Source of the DNA: GCA-001856825 sp038729485
GTDB taxonomy: Archaea; Thermoplasmatota; Thermoplasmata; Thermoplasmatales; GCA-001856825
Length of the DNA stretch: 64,000 nucleotides
Direction of reading: 5' to 3'
Assembly (NCBI GenBank): GCA_038729485.1
Contig: JAVYRX010000003.1
Coordinates: 1 to 64,000 of the forward strand
Shown here: positions 17,144-26,492 of the stretch, one piece after another
Position numbering within the stretch: position 1 is the first letter of the stretch
How the letters are laid out: each line of letters starts with the position of its first letter
Notes under the pieces: model-generated
What the model was told of the DNA's origin: nothing
Seen by the model: only the letters and a program-made list of their open reading frames with translations
Database searches by the model: none
Made by a program: the position numbers and the translations under genes

Positions 17144-17548
17144 TCATATAAACAGGGTGTTGCCACCCGCGCTGTCTTGAACAAATGTCGCTGCACCAAC
17201 TACCCCATCCACTAAGGGGTCAAGATCTTCTTTCTTGATTCCCATGATGCTGGCAGTCATAGAGCAAGCATAAATTTTAGCGCCGAATTCTTTAGCTTCC
17301 TTCAGCATCTCATACCATGATTTAACCCCGTCACGTTTCATTCCCTCGTTAATCATAGGGCCCATGCTTTCAAATTCTTTTGGAAGGATCATCTTCTTTT
17401 CTCCTTTCACAAAATTCAGCAGTCCCCAAAATGTTGCAAAAACTTTGACTTCCTGCCCAAGTACGGCAGCTGCCTGTGCAATAACACTGGCAGCTATGAT
17501 CCTGTCAGTCGTCCCGCTGAACAGGATAATGGAAAGCTTATCCTCCAT
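17144..17548 (-). CDS. DsrE-family sulfurtransferase
   Basis: 134 residues with the DsrE/F fold. Cys95 in KIYACSMTASIMGI is the expected persulfide or thiosulfonate carrier cysteine of DsrE3-type proteins. Alpha/beta segments IILFSGTTDRIIAASVIAQAA and VKVFATFWGLLNF match the family. It is first gene of the dsrE-tusA-sqr operon. The likely role is intracellular sulfur transfer; a tRNA thiolation role is a less likely alternative. Confidence 0.8.
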   Translation of the reverse strand: MEDKLSIILFSGTTDRIIAASVIAQAAAVLGQEVKVFATFWGLLNFVKGEKKMILPKEFESMGPMINEGMKRDGVKSWYEMLKEAKEFGAKIYACSMTASIMGIKKEDLDPLVDGVVGAATFVQDSAGGNTLFI

Positions 17549-17635
17549 ATGTCATCACTGTTGTGTATTAAAATTCAAGATATAACCTTGTCCTTAAAGA
17601 TTATTGTATGAATTAAATAAATTTGATTTACTTAA

Positions 17636-17650
17636 AATAATCAAAAAACC
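17636..17650 (-). terminator. T-rich terminator candidate after carB
   Basis: On the minus strand, just past the carB stop, the sequence reads ttgtgggttttttgatta. Archaeal transcription commonly stops at such T runs. No hairpin is needed or seen. Confidence 0.35.
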
Positions 17651-17664
17651 CACAAAACCAAACC

Positions 17665-20640
17665 TCAAAATCCATTAAAAAATTTTGTCCCCGATAAAAC
17701 CTCCGCAAAGGCCGCTGCCTGGCTTCTTGTGCTCAGATAAAGAATTTTACGCTCAAAACACGTTCTGCGCATTACCTTTCCGTCGGCCTCTGATTTATAA
17801 TTATCTGAAAGGATGTTTATGACCGCGGCTATATTTCCAAGTTTCAGAACATCCAAGGTGTTCGGGCTTCCTTCATAAATCTTCTTGATTGCCACGGCAT
17901 TTATGCCGTACATTCCCAGTTTCTGCCTTGTCCCCTCGGTACTGTATATAGCCTTCCCTGATTTATGAATCATCCTTATTATTCCTATAAACTCTCCAAC
18001 TCTATTTGAAGGAATAGTAACTATCACGCCTTCCTTGGAGATATCGAAACCTGCAGCCTCATAGGCTTTTCTCAAGGCATCTATTAACGTATTTCCCATG
18101 CCTATTACCTCACCTGTGCTCTTCATCTCGGGACCCAATATGACGTCCGCCCCAGACAGTTTGTCAAATGGAAATACTGGCAACTTAACTCCCACGTTCT
18201 TCCTTTTCTTGAATTCTCTGGGAACTGGCTTACCAAGAAGTGCATCGACGGCAATATCCGATAGATTTAACCCAGAAACCTTAGAGACTAAGGGAAAAGA
18301 CCTCGACGACCGCGGGTTTATTTCTATGATGTGAACGATGTTGTCCTTTATTGCGAACTGAATATTTATCGGCCCTATTATGTTAAGCCTGTTGCAAATG
18401 AGCTTCGTGTATTCCTTCATTGTTTCTTGAATGTGGTTAGGTATGCTTACAGAAGGAAATATGCTCGTGGAATCTCCAGAATGGACCCCTGCTTCCTCCA
18501 CGTGTTCTATAATTCCCGGGATCAAAACTTCTTTTCCGTCTGAAACCCCGTCTATTTCAGCTTCAATAGAATTATCCAGATACTCCTCAACAAGGAATTC
18601 CTTGACATACCTGCCATGATGAATGAGATATTCTTTCGCATCATCTTCTGACCTAAGGATTGCCATGTGAGCCCCTGAAATTGTATACGAAGGTCTGACT
18701 ATTATAGGGAAAGAAATTTCGTCTATAGCACGCATAAATGTATCAGTGGAGGAATACCTGTATTTCGGGTAAGGTATCTTCATTTCATTCATTAGCGATG
18801 CAAACTTTTCTCTGTCTTCGAGGATATCTATAATATCGACGTTCGTTCCCACTATCTCAAGTCTATCCCCAAGCTCTTGATTTAACACCTTAAGGAGATT
18901 TATTGGCCTCTGACCGCCAAACCACGGAATTAATTTCCTTGCCGTGGAGTTGTTTACGAGGTTCTTTATTGTCTCAAAATCCACCGGGTCAAAAACAAGA
19001 AAGTCACTCGCGTCAAAGTCTGTCGATACAGTTTCTGGATTATCGTTCACCATTACTACCTTGTACCCCTCCTTTCTGAGTTTAGAAGCAACATGGACGC
19101 AGCTGTAATCAAATTCTATGCCCTGACCGATCGTTATCGGCCCGCCACCCAGAACGATAAAATCTCCTTGTATTTTGGAGCCGTTAGACGATGAGTAGTA
19201 GTAAGGGGTGACAACATCGAACTCCCCTGCACAAGTGTCTACGAGCGAAAAGCCATCATATTTCGGGGCAAGATTGAAGGCAGAAATTAACTCCTCAACG
19301 AATAACTCCTTCCAGCCAGTCAGCTTTGAAATGTGATCAATGGAATAGCCCCTTTTATATCCTTCCCTTATATGCAGCACCCTGTCTGGGTTTGGCGTTA
19401 CAAGCTTCCTCTCGTCAAATTCAACTTTCTTGTTTAAGAGGCCTGCTGATCTAAGGGCCTTTCTGAACGCTTCCGGGAGCGTTTTTCCAATACTCATTAC
19501 CTCTCCCGTGCTCTTCATCTGTGTACCGAGCGTGAAATCTGCCTCTGGAAACTTTTCAACTGGCCAAACTGGAAACTTAACAACTACATAATCTATCGCG
19601 GGCTCTCTTGCCGCGTTCTTTTCGCCCGTTACGGTGTTTTCTATCTCATCCAGGGAAAAACCTAGAGCAATGAAAGCTGCAACTCTAGCGATTGGATAGC
19701 CCGTCGCCTTCGAGGCCAGGGCAGATGAACGTGACAATCTCGGATTGACCTCTATAACGTAGTATTCTCCTGTGACCTCATTAAATGCGAATTGAACATT
19801 ACACGCCCCCTTTATTTCAAGGGCTTCCGCTATCTTCAGTGCTGAGGACCTAATTTTCTGGAAATTGAAATCGTTAAGGGTCAGAAATGGGGTTACAACT
19901 ATACTATCTCCGGTGTGCACACCCATTGGATCGACATTTTCCATGGTACACACTGCAATCTTGTTGCCATTACCGTCCCTCACGACCTCAACCTCCAGTT
20001 CTACCCACCCAATGACAGATTTTTCAATGAGAACGGAACCTACATTTGAAATGAAGAGGCCGCGTTCAACTATGCTCCTCAACTCTTCCACGTTTCTTGC
20101 AATGCCTCCTCCACTCCCCCCCAGCGTGAATGATGGCCTCACTATTACAGGAAACCCTATCCCCTTAGCATACCTTATTGATTCCTGAAGAGAATTACAA
20201 TAATACGATTCCAGGACCGGTTCGCCTATGTCCAACATTTTCTGTTTGAATTTCAGCCTGTCTTCGGCAATGTCTATAGAACTTGGATGTGTTCCTAGAA
20301 TCCTGATTCCTCTCGAATCAAGAAATCCAGACTTCCATAGATCTACGAGGAGGTTCAATCCCGTCTGCCCTCCAAAGGTGCCTATGATGGTGTCTGGTTT
20401 TTCTTTATCAATCAAATTCATGACAAATTTAACATTAATTGGAACCATGTAGGGGGTTGTTCCCCTCATCCTGTCTGTCTGTATTGTTGCTGGATTGGAA
20501 TTTACAACTATTGCCTTTACCCCCTTGCTTGTAACTGCCCGTATGGCCTGATTTCCCGAATAATCAAACTCTGCAGATTGACCTATGACTATCGGGCCAG
20601 AACCTATTATAAGAACCTTCTTCGGGAGATCAGCTTTCAT
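17665..20640 (-). CDS. carB: Carbamoyl-phosphate synthase large subunit
   Basis: 991 residues from the ATG at 20640, which overlaps the carA stop by 11 bases. Two homologous ATP-grasp halves are visible: the first starts VLIIGSGPIVIGQSAEFDYSG, the second FIVLGGGPITIGQGIEFDYS. Each has the ATP-grasp glycine loop (SFTLGGSGGG; SYTISGAHM) and paired EVNPRLSRSSAL / EINPRSSRSFPL metal-binding segments. It is about 80 residues shorter than the E. coli enzyme, mostly in the linker and the C-terminal MGS-like regulatory domain, which is retained (KAIYSTEGTRQKL). It makes carbamoyl phosphate for pyrimidines and arginine. Confidence 0.95.
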   Translation of the reverse strand: MKADLPKKVLIIGSGPIVIGQSAEFDYSGNQAIRAVTSKGVKAIVVNSNPATIQTDRMRGTTPYMVPINVKFVMNLIDKEKPDTIIGTFGGQTGLNLLVDLWKSGFLDSRGIRILGTHPSSIDIAEDRLKFKQKMLDIGEPVLESYYCNSLQESIRYAKGIGFPVIVRPSFTLGGSGGGIARNVEELRSIVERGLFISNVGSVLIEKSVIGWVELEVEVVRDGNGNKIAVCTMENVDPMGVHTGDSIVVTPFLTLNDFNFQKIRSSALKIAEALEIKGACNVQFAFNEVTGEYYVIEVNPRLSRSSALASKATGYPIARVAAFIALGFSLDEIENTVTGEKNAAREPAIDYVVVKFPVWPVEKFPEADFTLGTQMKSTGEVMSIGKTLPEAFRKALRSAGLLNKKVEFDERKLVTPNPDRVLHIREGYKRGYSIDHISKLTGWKELFVEELISAFNLAPKYDGFSLVDTCAGEFDVVTPYYYSSSNGSKIQGDFIVLGGGPITIGQGIEFDYSCVHVASKLRKEGYKVVMVNDNPETVSTDFDASDFLVFDPVDFETIKNLVNNSTARKLIPWFGGQRPINLLKVLNQELGDRLEIVGTNVDIIDILEDREKFASLMNEMKIPYPKYRYSSTDTFMRAIDEISFPIIVRPSYTISGAHMAILRSEDDAKEYLIHHGRYVKEFLVEEYLDNSIEAEIDGVSDGKEVLIPGIIEHVEEAGVHSGDSTSIFPSVSIPNHIQETMKEYTKLICNRLNIIGPINIQFAIKDNIVHIIEINPRSSRSFPLVSKVSGLNLSDIAVDALLGKPVPREFKKRKNVGVKLPVFPFDKLSGADVILGPEMKSTGEVIGMGNTLIDALRKAYEAAGFDISKEGVIVTIPSNRVGEFIGIIRMIHKSGKAIYSTEGTRQKLGMYGINAVAIKKIYEGSPNTLDVLKLGNIAAVINILSDNYKSEADGKVMRRTCFERKILYLSTRSQAAAFAEVLSGTKFFNGF

Positions 20641-21625
20641 GCACAACCCTTCTGAATTCTTTGAAAACTTCAAGCTCGTCTGACGGCCCGGGCCCTCCCT
20701 CCGGATGGAACTGCACCGTCAGGAACTTCTTTCCCTCAATTCCTTCGTTAGTTCCATCGTTCATGGATCTATACCTTTCAATTGCCCCTTTATCTTCCCC
20801 GAATCTTACGGCAAAACCGTGATTGTGTGTTGTAACCCCAATCCTACCCGTGGAGAGGTCAATTACAGGATGGTTTATGCTCCTGTGCCCGAACTTCATT
20901 TTCTCTGTCTTCATCCCAATGGATATCGATAGAAGCTGATGACCAAGGCAGATCCCCAATAATGGCTTTCTTCCAGTCAGATACTTTATGTTTTTGACGA
21001 AATTGCTTAGCGATGGGTGCGTTGGATCCCCCGGTCCGTTTGATATCAGTATTCCGTCATATCTCTCAGCATCTTCCTGCTTAAAAGCATAATACGGAAC
21101 TATCGACACATTTGCCCATTCGAGAAATCTTAGTATATTTCCCTTGTATCCAAGATCTACAAGAAGTATATTACCGTCTGAACTCGTACTTCCCTGAAGG
21201 TTTTCGTCAACTAAGTTAGAAATATACGGATCTGAGAATTCCTTTTTTGCAAACGAGGCCAGTTTGTTACCTGAAGTTCTTATGTGGTCTATTATCTTCC
21301 TTGTTTCCGGCAGTATTATCCCGGGAATTCCCCATTTTTCAAGATAGGAAGAAAAAGATTCCCTATAATGTTCTGGGATATGATTAACGACGACCCCCCT
21401 GACTCTGGGTCGTGAGCTCTCCCCTATTTCCTCAAGTCCGTATGACCCAATGTAAGGGAACGAAAACACCAGAATTTGACCCGTGTAGCTAGGATCTGTT
21501 ATCGATTTAATGTAGCCGGATGGAGAAGTAGTAAAAACAAGCTCCCCGTTTGAGAAAGTCTTAGAACCGATAGATTTCCCCTCAAAAACACCAAGCCCAT
21601 CTACGTATAGTCTGGCTGTATTCAC
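20630..21625 (-). CDS. carA: Carbamoyl-phosphate synthase small subunit (glutaminase)
   Basis: 331 residues. The N-terminal CarA-specific domain (LVFTTSPSGYIKSITDPSYTGQILVF) precedes a class I glutamine amidotransferase domain. Its nucleophile elbow is LLGICLGHQLLS, with the conserved THNHGFAV loop and the His-Glu pair in VQFHPEGGPGP. It supplies ammonia to CarB. The carB start lies within its last codons, so the two are coupled. Confidence 0.95.
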   Translation of the reverse strand: MNTARLYVDGLGVFEGKSIGSKTFSNGELVFTTSPSGYIKSITDPSYTGQILVFSFPYIGSYGLEEIGESSRPRVRGVVVNHIPEHYRESFSSYLEKWGIPGIILPETRKIIDHIRTSGNKLASFAKKEFSDPYISNLVDENLQGSTSSDGNILLVDLGYKGNILRFLEWANVSIVPYYAFKQEDAERYDGILISNGPGDPTHPSLSNFVKNIKYLTGRKPLLGICLGHQLLSISIGMKTEKMKFGHRSINHPVIDLSTGRIGVTTHNHGFAVRFGEDKGAIERYRSMNDGTNEGIEGKKFLTVQFHPEGGPGPSDELEVFKEFRRVVHES

Positions 21626-21792
21626 TTTTACCTTTACCGCATACTGAATGTGAATAAAAGCTTACAGGTTGAAAGTCCATTCTCATATGATTCATCCTTC
21701 AAACCCTGGTTCCTATGATGACGTGCTACTAGATTGATTGGCTGATATGTTTCTTGAAATCAGCGAGATTTTTATTAAAGACAAAGGCATAC

Positions 21793-23346
21793 ATGAATAT
21801 GCCTTTCGAAAATGAAAATACCTACCTAAAGATGAGCGAAAGAAAAGAGGATGCAGTCTTTCACAAGAAATACGAAGAAGAGCTTGAAAATGTGAAGAAA
21901 TTATTTGGAAATGAATACCCCAACTTGGTCGCGGGAGAGATCTTTGAGGAGGAAAAGATAACGCATGTTTCCCCAATAGACGGGAGCACCATAGTCGGGA
22001 AATTCCAAATGTCCACCAAAGAAACGTCCCAAAAGGCCGTTAAGATTGCCAGGTCTAAATACAAGGAATGGTATTCTATTGGATACCTTGCTAGGGCCCA
22101 GATTTTTTTGAAGGCTGCGGAGATACTTTCCAATAGGAAGTTTGAATTTTCGGCTATTTTAACGTATGAAAACGGGAAGAATAGATACGAGGCGATTGGG
22201 GATGTCGATGAGGCCATAGATTTCATGAGATTCTATGCCCTTGAACTGATTAGGAACGAAGGATACGTGAAATTTACAGGGACTGCGTACTATGGAGAAG
22301 ATTCGAAGAGCGTTCTGAAGCCATACGGAGTGTTCCTGGTGATTTCACCGTTCAACTTCTTCTCCCTTACGGTAGGTATGGTAAGCGGGCCTCTGGTCGT
22401 TGGCAACAGCGTCATCCTAAAGCCTTCTTCAGACATACCGCTATCGACATTCCTCTTCGTGAAGCTCATGCACGAAGCCGGCGTCCCCCAAGAGAATCTG
22501 ATCTTCCTTTCAGGTTCTGGAGGCAGGGTTGGAAGGACCCTCTATACGGACGACGGGGTTGACGGCATAGTTTTTACGGGTAGCCGCGAAGTCGGAATGA
22601 AAATATACAGGGAATCACAGGAAAAAAGAGCAAAGGTTGCTGTTACGGAGATGGGAGGGAAGGACACAATAATAGTAACTGACAAATGCGATTTAGACAA
22701 GGCTGTTGAAGGGGTGGCGAGATCGGCGTTCGGATACTCAGGTCAGAAATGTTCCGCTTGCAGCCTTGCCTTGATAGACGAAAAGATATACGACTCGTTT
22801 AAGAAAAAAATAGTTGATTTTTCAAAGAAGCTCAACGTTGACGACCCCAGGAAAAAAGACACGTTTACAGGACCTGTCATAAACAGGGAAGCGTACGAGA
22901 AATTCGATAAGGTCCTAGCTTCAGTTCCGAAGGACAAGATCATCCTCGGAGGGAAAAAACTGACCAGAGGCGGGTTTTATGTTGAAAACACAATTTTAGA
23001 CAACGTAGGGGATCCCGGAATAGAAAGGGTAGAACTCTTTCTTCCCATACTTGCGATAAAACCGGTGAAGTCACTTAAGGAAGCCGTTGAGTTTGTGAAT
23101 TCATTGGATTATGGTCTAACTGGCGGGATATTTTCAGAGGACAAGGAAGAGATAGACTACTATTTCAATAACGTGGAAGTGGGGGTTATTTACGCAAACA
23201 GGAGGAGGGGAGGCTCCACAGGGGCGATGGTTGGTTCTCAACCATTCGTTGGGTGGAAATTTAGCGGAACAACAGGCAAGGGCACTGGGTCCTTTTACTA
23301 TCTCCCCCAATTCCTAAGGGAGCAGGCACAAACAATAGTGAGGTGA
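21793..23346 (+). CDS. 1-pyrroline-5-carboxylate dehydrogenase (aldehyde dehydrogenase family)
   Basis: 517 residues from ATG 21793; a TATA-like tttttattaa at about 21768-21777 places transcription start at or near this codon, suggesting a leaderless message. FTGSREVGMKIY, TEMGGKDTIIV (catalytic Glu) and SAFGYSGQKCSACS (catalytic Cys) are the RocA/PutA-type P5C dehydrogenase signatures. It oxidises glutamate semialdehyde to glutamate in proline breakdown. Proline dehydrogenase is not in the window. Another semialdehyde substrate cannot be excluded. Confidence 0.85.
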   Translation: MNMPFENENTYLKMSERKEDAVFHKKYEEELENVKKLFGNEYPNLVAGEIFEEEKITHVSPIDGSTIVGKFQMSTKETSQKAVKIARSKYKEWYSIGYLARAQIFLKAAEILSNRKFEFSAILTYENGKNRYEAIGDVDEAIDFMRFYALELIRNEGYVKFTGTAYYGEDSKSVLKPYGVFLVISPFNFFSLTVGMVSGPLVVGNSVILKPSSDIPLSTFLFVKLMHEAGVPQENLIFLSGSGGRVGRTLYTDDGVDGIVFTGSREVGMKIYRESQEKRAKVAVTEMGGKDTIIVTDKCDLDKAVEGVARSAFGYSGQKCSACSLALIDEKIYDSFKKKIVDFSKKLNVDDPRKKDTFTGPVINREAYEKFDKVLASVPKDKIILGGKKLTRGGFYVENTILDNVGDPGIERVELFLPILAIKPVKSLKEAVEFVNSLDYGLTGGIFSEDKEEIDYYFNNVEVGVIYANRRRGGSTGAMVGSQPFVGWKFSGTTGKGTGSFYYLPQFLREQAQTIVR

Positions 23347-23407
23347 CTTTGGTAAACCAAATGTACTGAAATGGGAAATCAAACCCCTGTTCGGTCAGTT
23401 TGGATCA

Positions 23408-24760
23408 CTAATTCTGCTGTCCGTCTACCATTTCATTAATTTTGTTAATGAACTCTATTTCTTTTCCTACTGGAATCATCGCTCCCGCTGCATTGCTGTG
23501 ACCTCCGCCCGATCCTCCGACCGCGCTCGCCGCGTTCCTGAACAGTATGGAAAGGTCTATCCTTTCGGCAAGTTCCATGGAGATTCTGGCAGATACCTTC
23601 TTTGAACCCCCAAGATTTGCCATAACAACGACAATTGAAGAAGGAGAGACCTTCTTGTGTGTTATTATCCTAGTAGCTACTGTTCCAGTTATGTTATTTT
23701 CCAGAGCTTCTCCGAAATCATAAAAAACAACGTTTCCGATCTTCTTCCCCTCAAGGTTTTCCAGGGCCCTCGACGCCTTTCTTAGAGAGTCAAGATGATC
23801 AGAGTAAAGCTTCATTGCCTCTGCAAAAACATCGCCCCGCTCAAACAGGCAGAGCCTAATACCCACTTCTGGCTTTCCCTTTCTCGAAGTGGCATTTATT
23901 AAAGATGAAAAGTCCCTGCAGTCTTTGATTATAGAAGATTTTGGTTCGTTGCCCATCTCATACACCTCACCTGTCAATCTTGACGCATCACCTCCTTCCG
24001 ATTCCAGCAAATCTCTTAACGAATTTATTATTTCCACCCTCTTTCCCTCGTCAAGATCTATCCACCTTATCTTCCTCATATCCTCCCTGTCCAAGCCGTG
24101 AAGCTCCAGAAATTGGGACACCTTCTGGGGATTATCGTAAAGAGAGCCGATCTTGGGATCGTTTCCAAATCTCAGCATGTATGCTACTGATTTCGAGCTT
24201 CGACCAAAGTATCTAATGTCATTCTTTTTCTCTACGAGTCCCATTCTTTCCGCTAGCAACATGACCTCCCTGTCCGCATCCACTAATCTGCAGAATTTCT
24301 TATCATGAAGGTCTCCAACGGAACCTATTACTGGAACGTGAGAGATCGCGCTCACCTCGGGGATCAGATTGATCGAAAAAAGGAACGTGGTGGTAGATCC
24401 AGACTGAGAAACGCTGCCATCCAGGCCTTCTAAATGAGGATTGAACTGGTATAGATTGTCCCCGTTTTCCGTATAATGGGATTCGTTTACAACAGGGGTG
24501 TGATGATCCGTTATTACCCCCTTCAACCCCTTCATGTCTTTTATCCTTGCGGAACCTAAGTCGTTGAACCAGTAAACATAGGACGTATCGGAGAAATCCT
24601 CTGGAGAAAGCTGGTTCCTAATCAAAGTCTCATACCTCAGGCCCAACCGCCTGGCTACGAAAACAGCTATTGCTGCCGCTGCGATACCGTCAGAATCGTG
24701 GTGAGAGATAATCCTGAGCTTACTCGCATTGAGTATGAGTTCAGACGCTTCACTCATCAT
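23408..24760 (-). CDS. DHH/DHHA1 family phosphoesterase (archaeal RecJ/GAN-like)
   Basis: 450 residues. The DHH domain begins RIISHHDSDGIAAAAIAVF and includes VITDHHTPV, both metal-binding. The C-terminal DHHA1 domain ends with AVGGSGGGHSNAAGAMI, the nucleic-acid/phosphate-binding glycine motif. In archaea such proteins are RecJ-like exonucleases, one of which (GAN/Cdc45-like) partners with GINS; a GINS subunit is encoded at 58005. Active-site residues look complete. It overlaps the end of the RaSEA gene by 11 bases, so it is in one operon with it. Confidence 0.75.
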   Translation of the reverse strand: MMSEASELILNASKLRIISHHDSDGIAAAAIAVFVARRLGLRYETLIRNQLSPEDFSDTSYVYWFNDLGSARIKDMKGLKGVITDHHTPVVNESHYTENGDNLYQFNPHLEGLDGSVSQSGSTTTFLFSINLIPEVSAISHVPVIGSVGDLHDKKFCRLVDADREVMLLAERMGLVEKKNDIRYFGRSSKSVAYMLRFGNDPKIGSLYDNPQKVSQFLELHGLDREDMRKIRWIDLDEGKRVEIINSLRDLLESEGGDASRLTGEVYEMGNEPKSSIIKDCRDFSSLINATSRKGKPEVGIRLCLFERGDVFAEAMKLYSDHLDSLRKASRALENLEGKKIGNVVFYDFGEALENNITGTVATRIITHKKVSPSSIVVVMANLGGSKKVSARISMELAERIDLSILFRNAASAVGGSGGGHSNAAGAMIPVGKEIEFINKINEMVDGQQN

Positions 24761-25784
24761 ATTGTTCTATCTCTCCTACGGAAATGCCAAGATCTTCCTC
24801 AGTCTGAAGAAAGACTTTCCACGCCTCCCTGCAGTCGCATGATAGATCCTCCAAGAGCCTGTTGTCAAGGGTTTCGCTGTACCTCCTTATAGCTTCAGCG
24901 ATCCTCTTGTCACACGTGTGACCGTTATGGGCCCCCCTTTTCTTTCCGGCAGCAGTGATCAGAGAAACGACTGGAATCTTCAAGTCTCTTAAAGACAAAA
25001 GAACATCTACCACGCTCCACAGCCAGGGAGGGCGGAAATTCCCTTGCTTGTAAAGGTACTCCACGAGAGTGCCCTTCTGTATGTCAGTAGGATTAATTGA
25101 TATGAAATCAGAGTAATCTGAAACATCCCTCGCTGATCTTATAACGTCCCGTATTGCTTCCGCTTCCGTAACAAAAGGAGGCTTCAGCAGGAGATAGGTT
25201 CTTACGGATATCCCCACGGAATGGAGGAGGATCGCTGCTTCTTTAAAATCCTCGAAATCGTAGTCCTTGTTTACTGACCTTTCTAGAATAGAATTGTCAG
25301 TGCTCTCAAGCCCAATTGCGACTTGAAGTTTTCCCGAATATTTACCGATCCATTCTGATGCCTTCTTTACAAACTCAGGCCTAGTCTCAACAACCAAATA
25401 GTCATATCCCTTGAGAATGTCCTCCATCATCTTTTTCTGAACTTCGGGATGGACCTCCACAGGGTCGAAAAAGGATCCTGAAGTGAATACCTTCAGAACT
25501 TCGCCCTGAGGGAATTCGCTCAAAAATGCCGATATCTGAGATATGAGGTCTTCCTTTCCTATATCTGGATTTGTATCCCCCCAGTATCCACACATGCTGC
25601 ATCCTGAGTGGTAGCTCCAGCTGCACCCTCTGGTTCGCAGGATCAACACCCTTTCCGTTCTTGTTTTCCCGTTCAGGTATTCCCGTTCAGTATACGTTGC
25701 GACATAATCCCTTTTCGTGCTCCTTCTCGTAGAATTTCTTATTTCTACCACTTCCCTAGCTAGATCTAGGTCTATTTTATTCAT
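24750..25784 (-). CDS. Archaeosine biosynthesis radical SAM protein RaSEA
   Basis: 344 residues from ATG 25784, placed about 15-20 bases after an AT-rich TATA-like element; an upstream start at 25829 is possible. The radical SAM cysteines lie in the atypical RTRGCSWSYHSGCSMCGYWGDT. The rest includes ETRPEF, IGLESTDNSILERSVNK and CDKRIAEAIRRY segments of the RaSEA family. With a partner lysine transferase (ArcS) RaSEA turns preQ0-derived G15 of tRNA into archaeosine. ArcS is not in the window. Confidence 0.8.
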   Translation of the reverse strand: MNKIDLDLAREVVEIRNSTRRSTKRDYVATYTEREYLNGKTRTERVLILRTRGCSWSYHSGCSMCGYWGDTNPDIGKEDLISQISAFLSEFPQGEVLKVFTSGSFFDPVEVHPEVQKKMMEDILKGYDYLVVETRPEFVKKASEWIGKYSGKLQVAIGLESTDNSILERSVNKDYDFEDFKEAAILLHSVGISVRTYLLLKPPFVTEAEAIRDVIRSARDVSDYSDFISINPTDIQKGTLVEYLYKQGNFRPPWLWSVVDVLLSLRDLKIPVVSLITAAGKKRGAHNGHTCDKRIAEAIRRYSETLDNRLLEDLSCDCREAWKVFLQTEEDLGISVGEIEQYDE

Positions 25785-25856
25785 TAACTCTTTATAATTT
25801 GAGATTATTAAACAATTGCGTAGAATCATTTTTTATTAAGAATGATATGTGAAGCT

Positions 25857-26492
25857 ATGTGCCGCATGCTCTTGACTATAGGGAAATATTCAGATCTGTC
25901 CCCTTACATGGACTTTCTAGAACAGATGGCGAACGAAGGAAAGGGTGCCCCGCATCACGACGGCTTCGGTTACGTTCTTTACACCAGGGATGAGACCATA
26001 GCAGAAAGGAGCATTGAACCAATTAGGAAGACAAACAACCTATTCGGGACGGCACTCATCGCCCACGCCAGGAAGATAAGCTCATCAACTAAGAATATCG
26101 TAAATACCCAGCCCTTCACTTTTGGAAACCTGTCATTCGCACACAATGGAACCATTACGGGCCTTGGGAAACGTGGAACAAGCGACAGCTACAATTTTTT
26201 TAAAATGGTAATAAAGGATCTACCGTCTGCAGTAGCCAGCGTTAGGGAGATGAAATTCACCAGCATAAACTTCATTATAACTGATGGAAGATACGCCGCC
26301 GCTTATAGAGAGGTGAGGATTGATCCAGGATATCACTCTCTTTTCTACAAGGTTGACGAAGACAGATTTACGGCTTCCACTGAGGAGATGAACGGGAAGT
26401 GGTATGAGGTATTGGATAAAACGCTGGTGGTATACAGGAACGGGATTGTGAATGAATATGACGCAGGGGAAATTTTTCCTAGCGTCATTTAG
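25857..26492 (+). CDS. Class II glutamine amidotransferase
   Basis: 211 residues. The start is ATG 25857 because class II amidotransferases need an N-terminal cysteine after Met removal; the protein then begins MCRMLL. A TATA-like ttttattaag about 20 bases upstream fits a leaderless message. Other motifs are HHDGFGYVLY, LIAHARKISS and the oxyanion-hole segment FAHNGTI. The single-domain size resembles stand-alone YafJ/DUG3-like proteins with unknown acceptor. Its 3' end overlaps the convergent CoaD-fusion gene by eight bases. Confidence 0.8.
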   Translation: MCRMLLTIGKYSDLSPYMDFLEQMANEGKGAPHHDGFGYVLYTRDETIAERSIEPIRKTNNLFGTALIAHARKISSSTKNIVNTQPFTFGNLSFAHNGTITGLGKRGTSDSYNFFKMVIKDLPSAVASVREMKFTSINFIITDGRYAAAYREVRIDPGYHSLFYKVDEDRFTASTEEMNGKWYEVLDKTLVVYRNGIVNEYDAGEIFPSVI

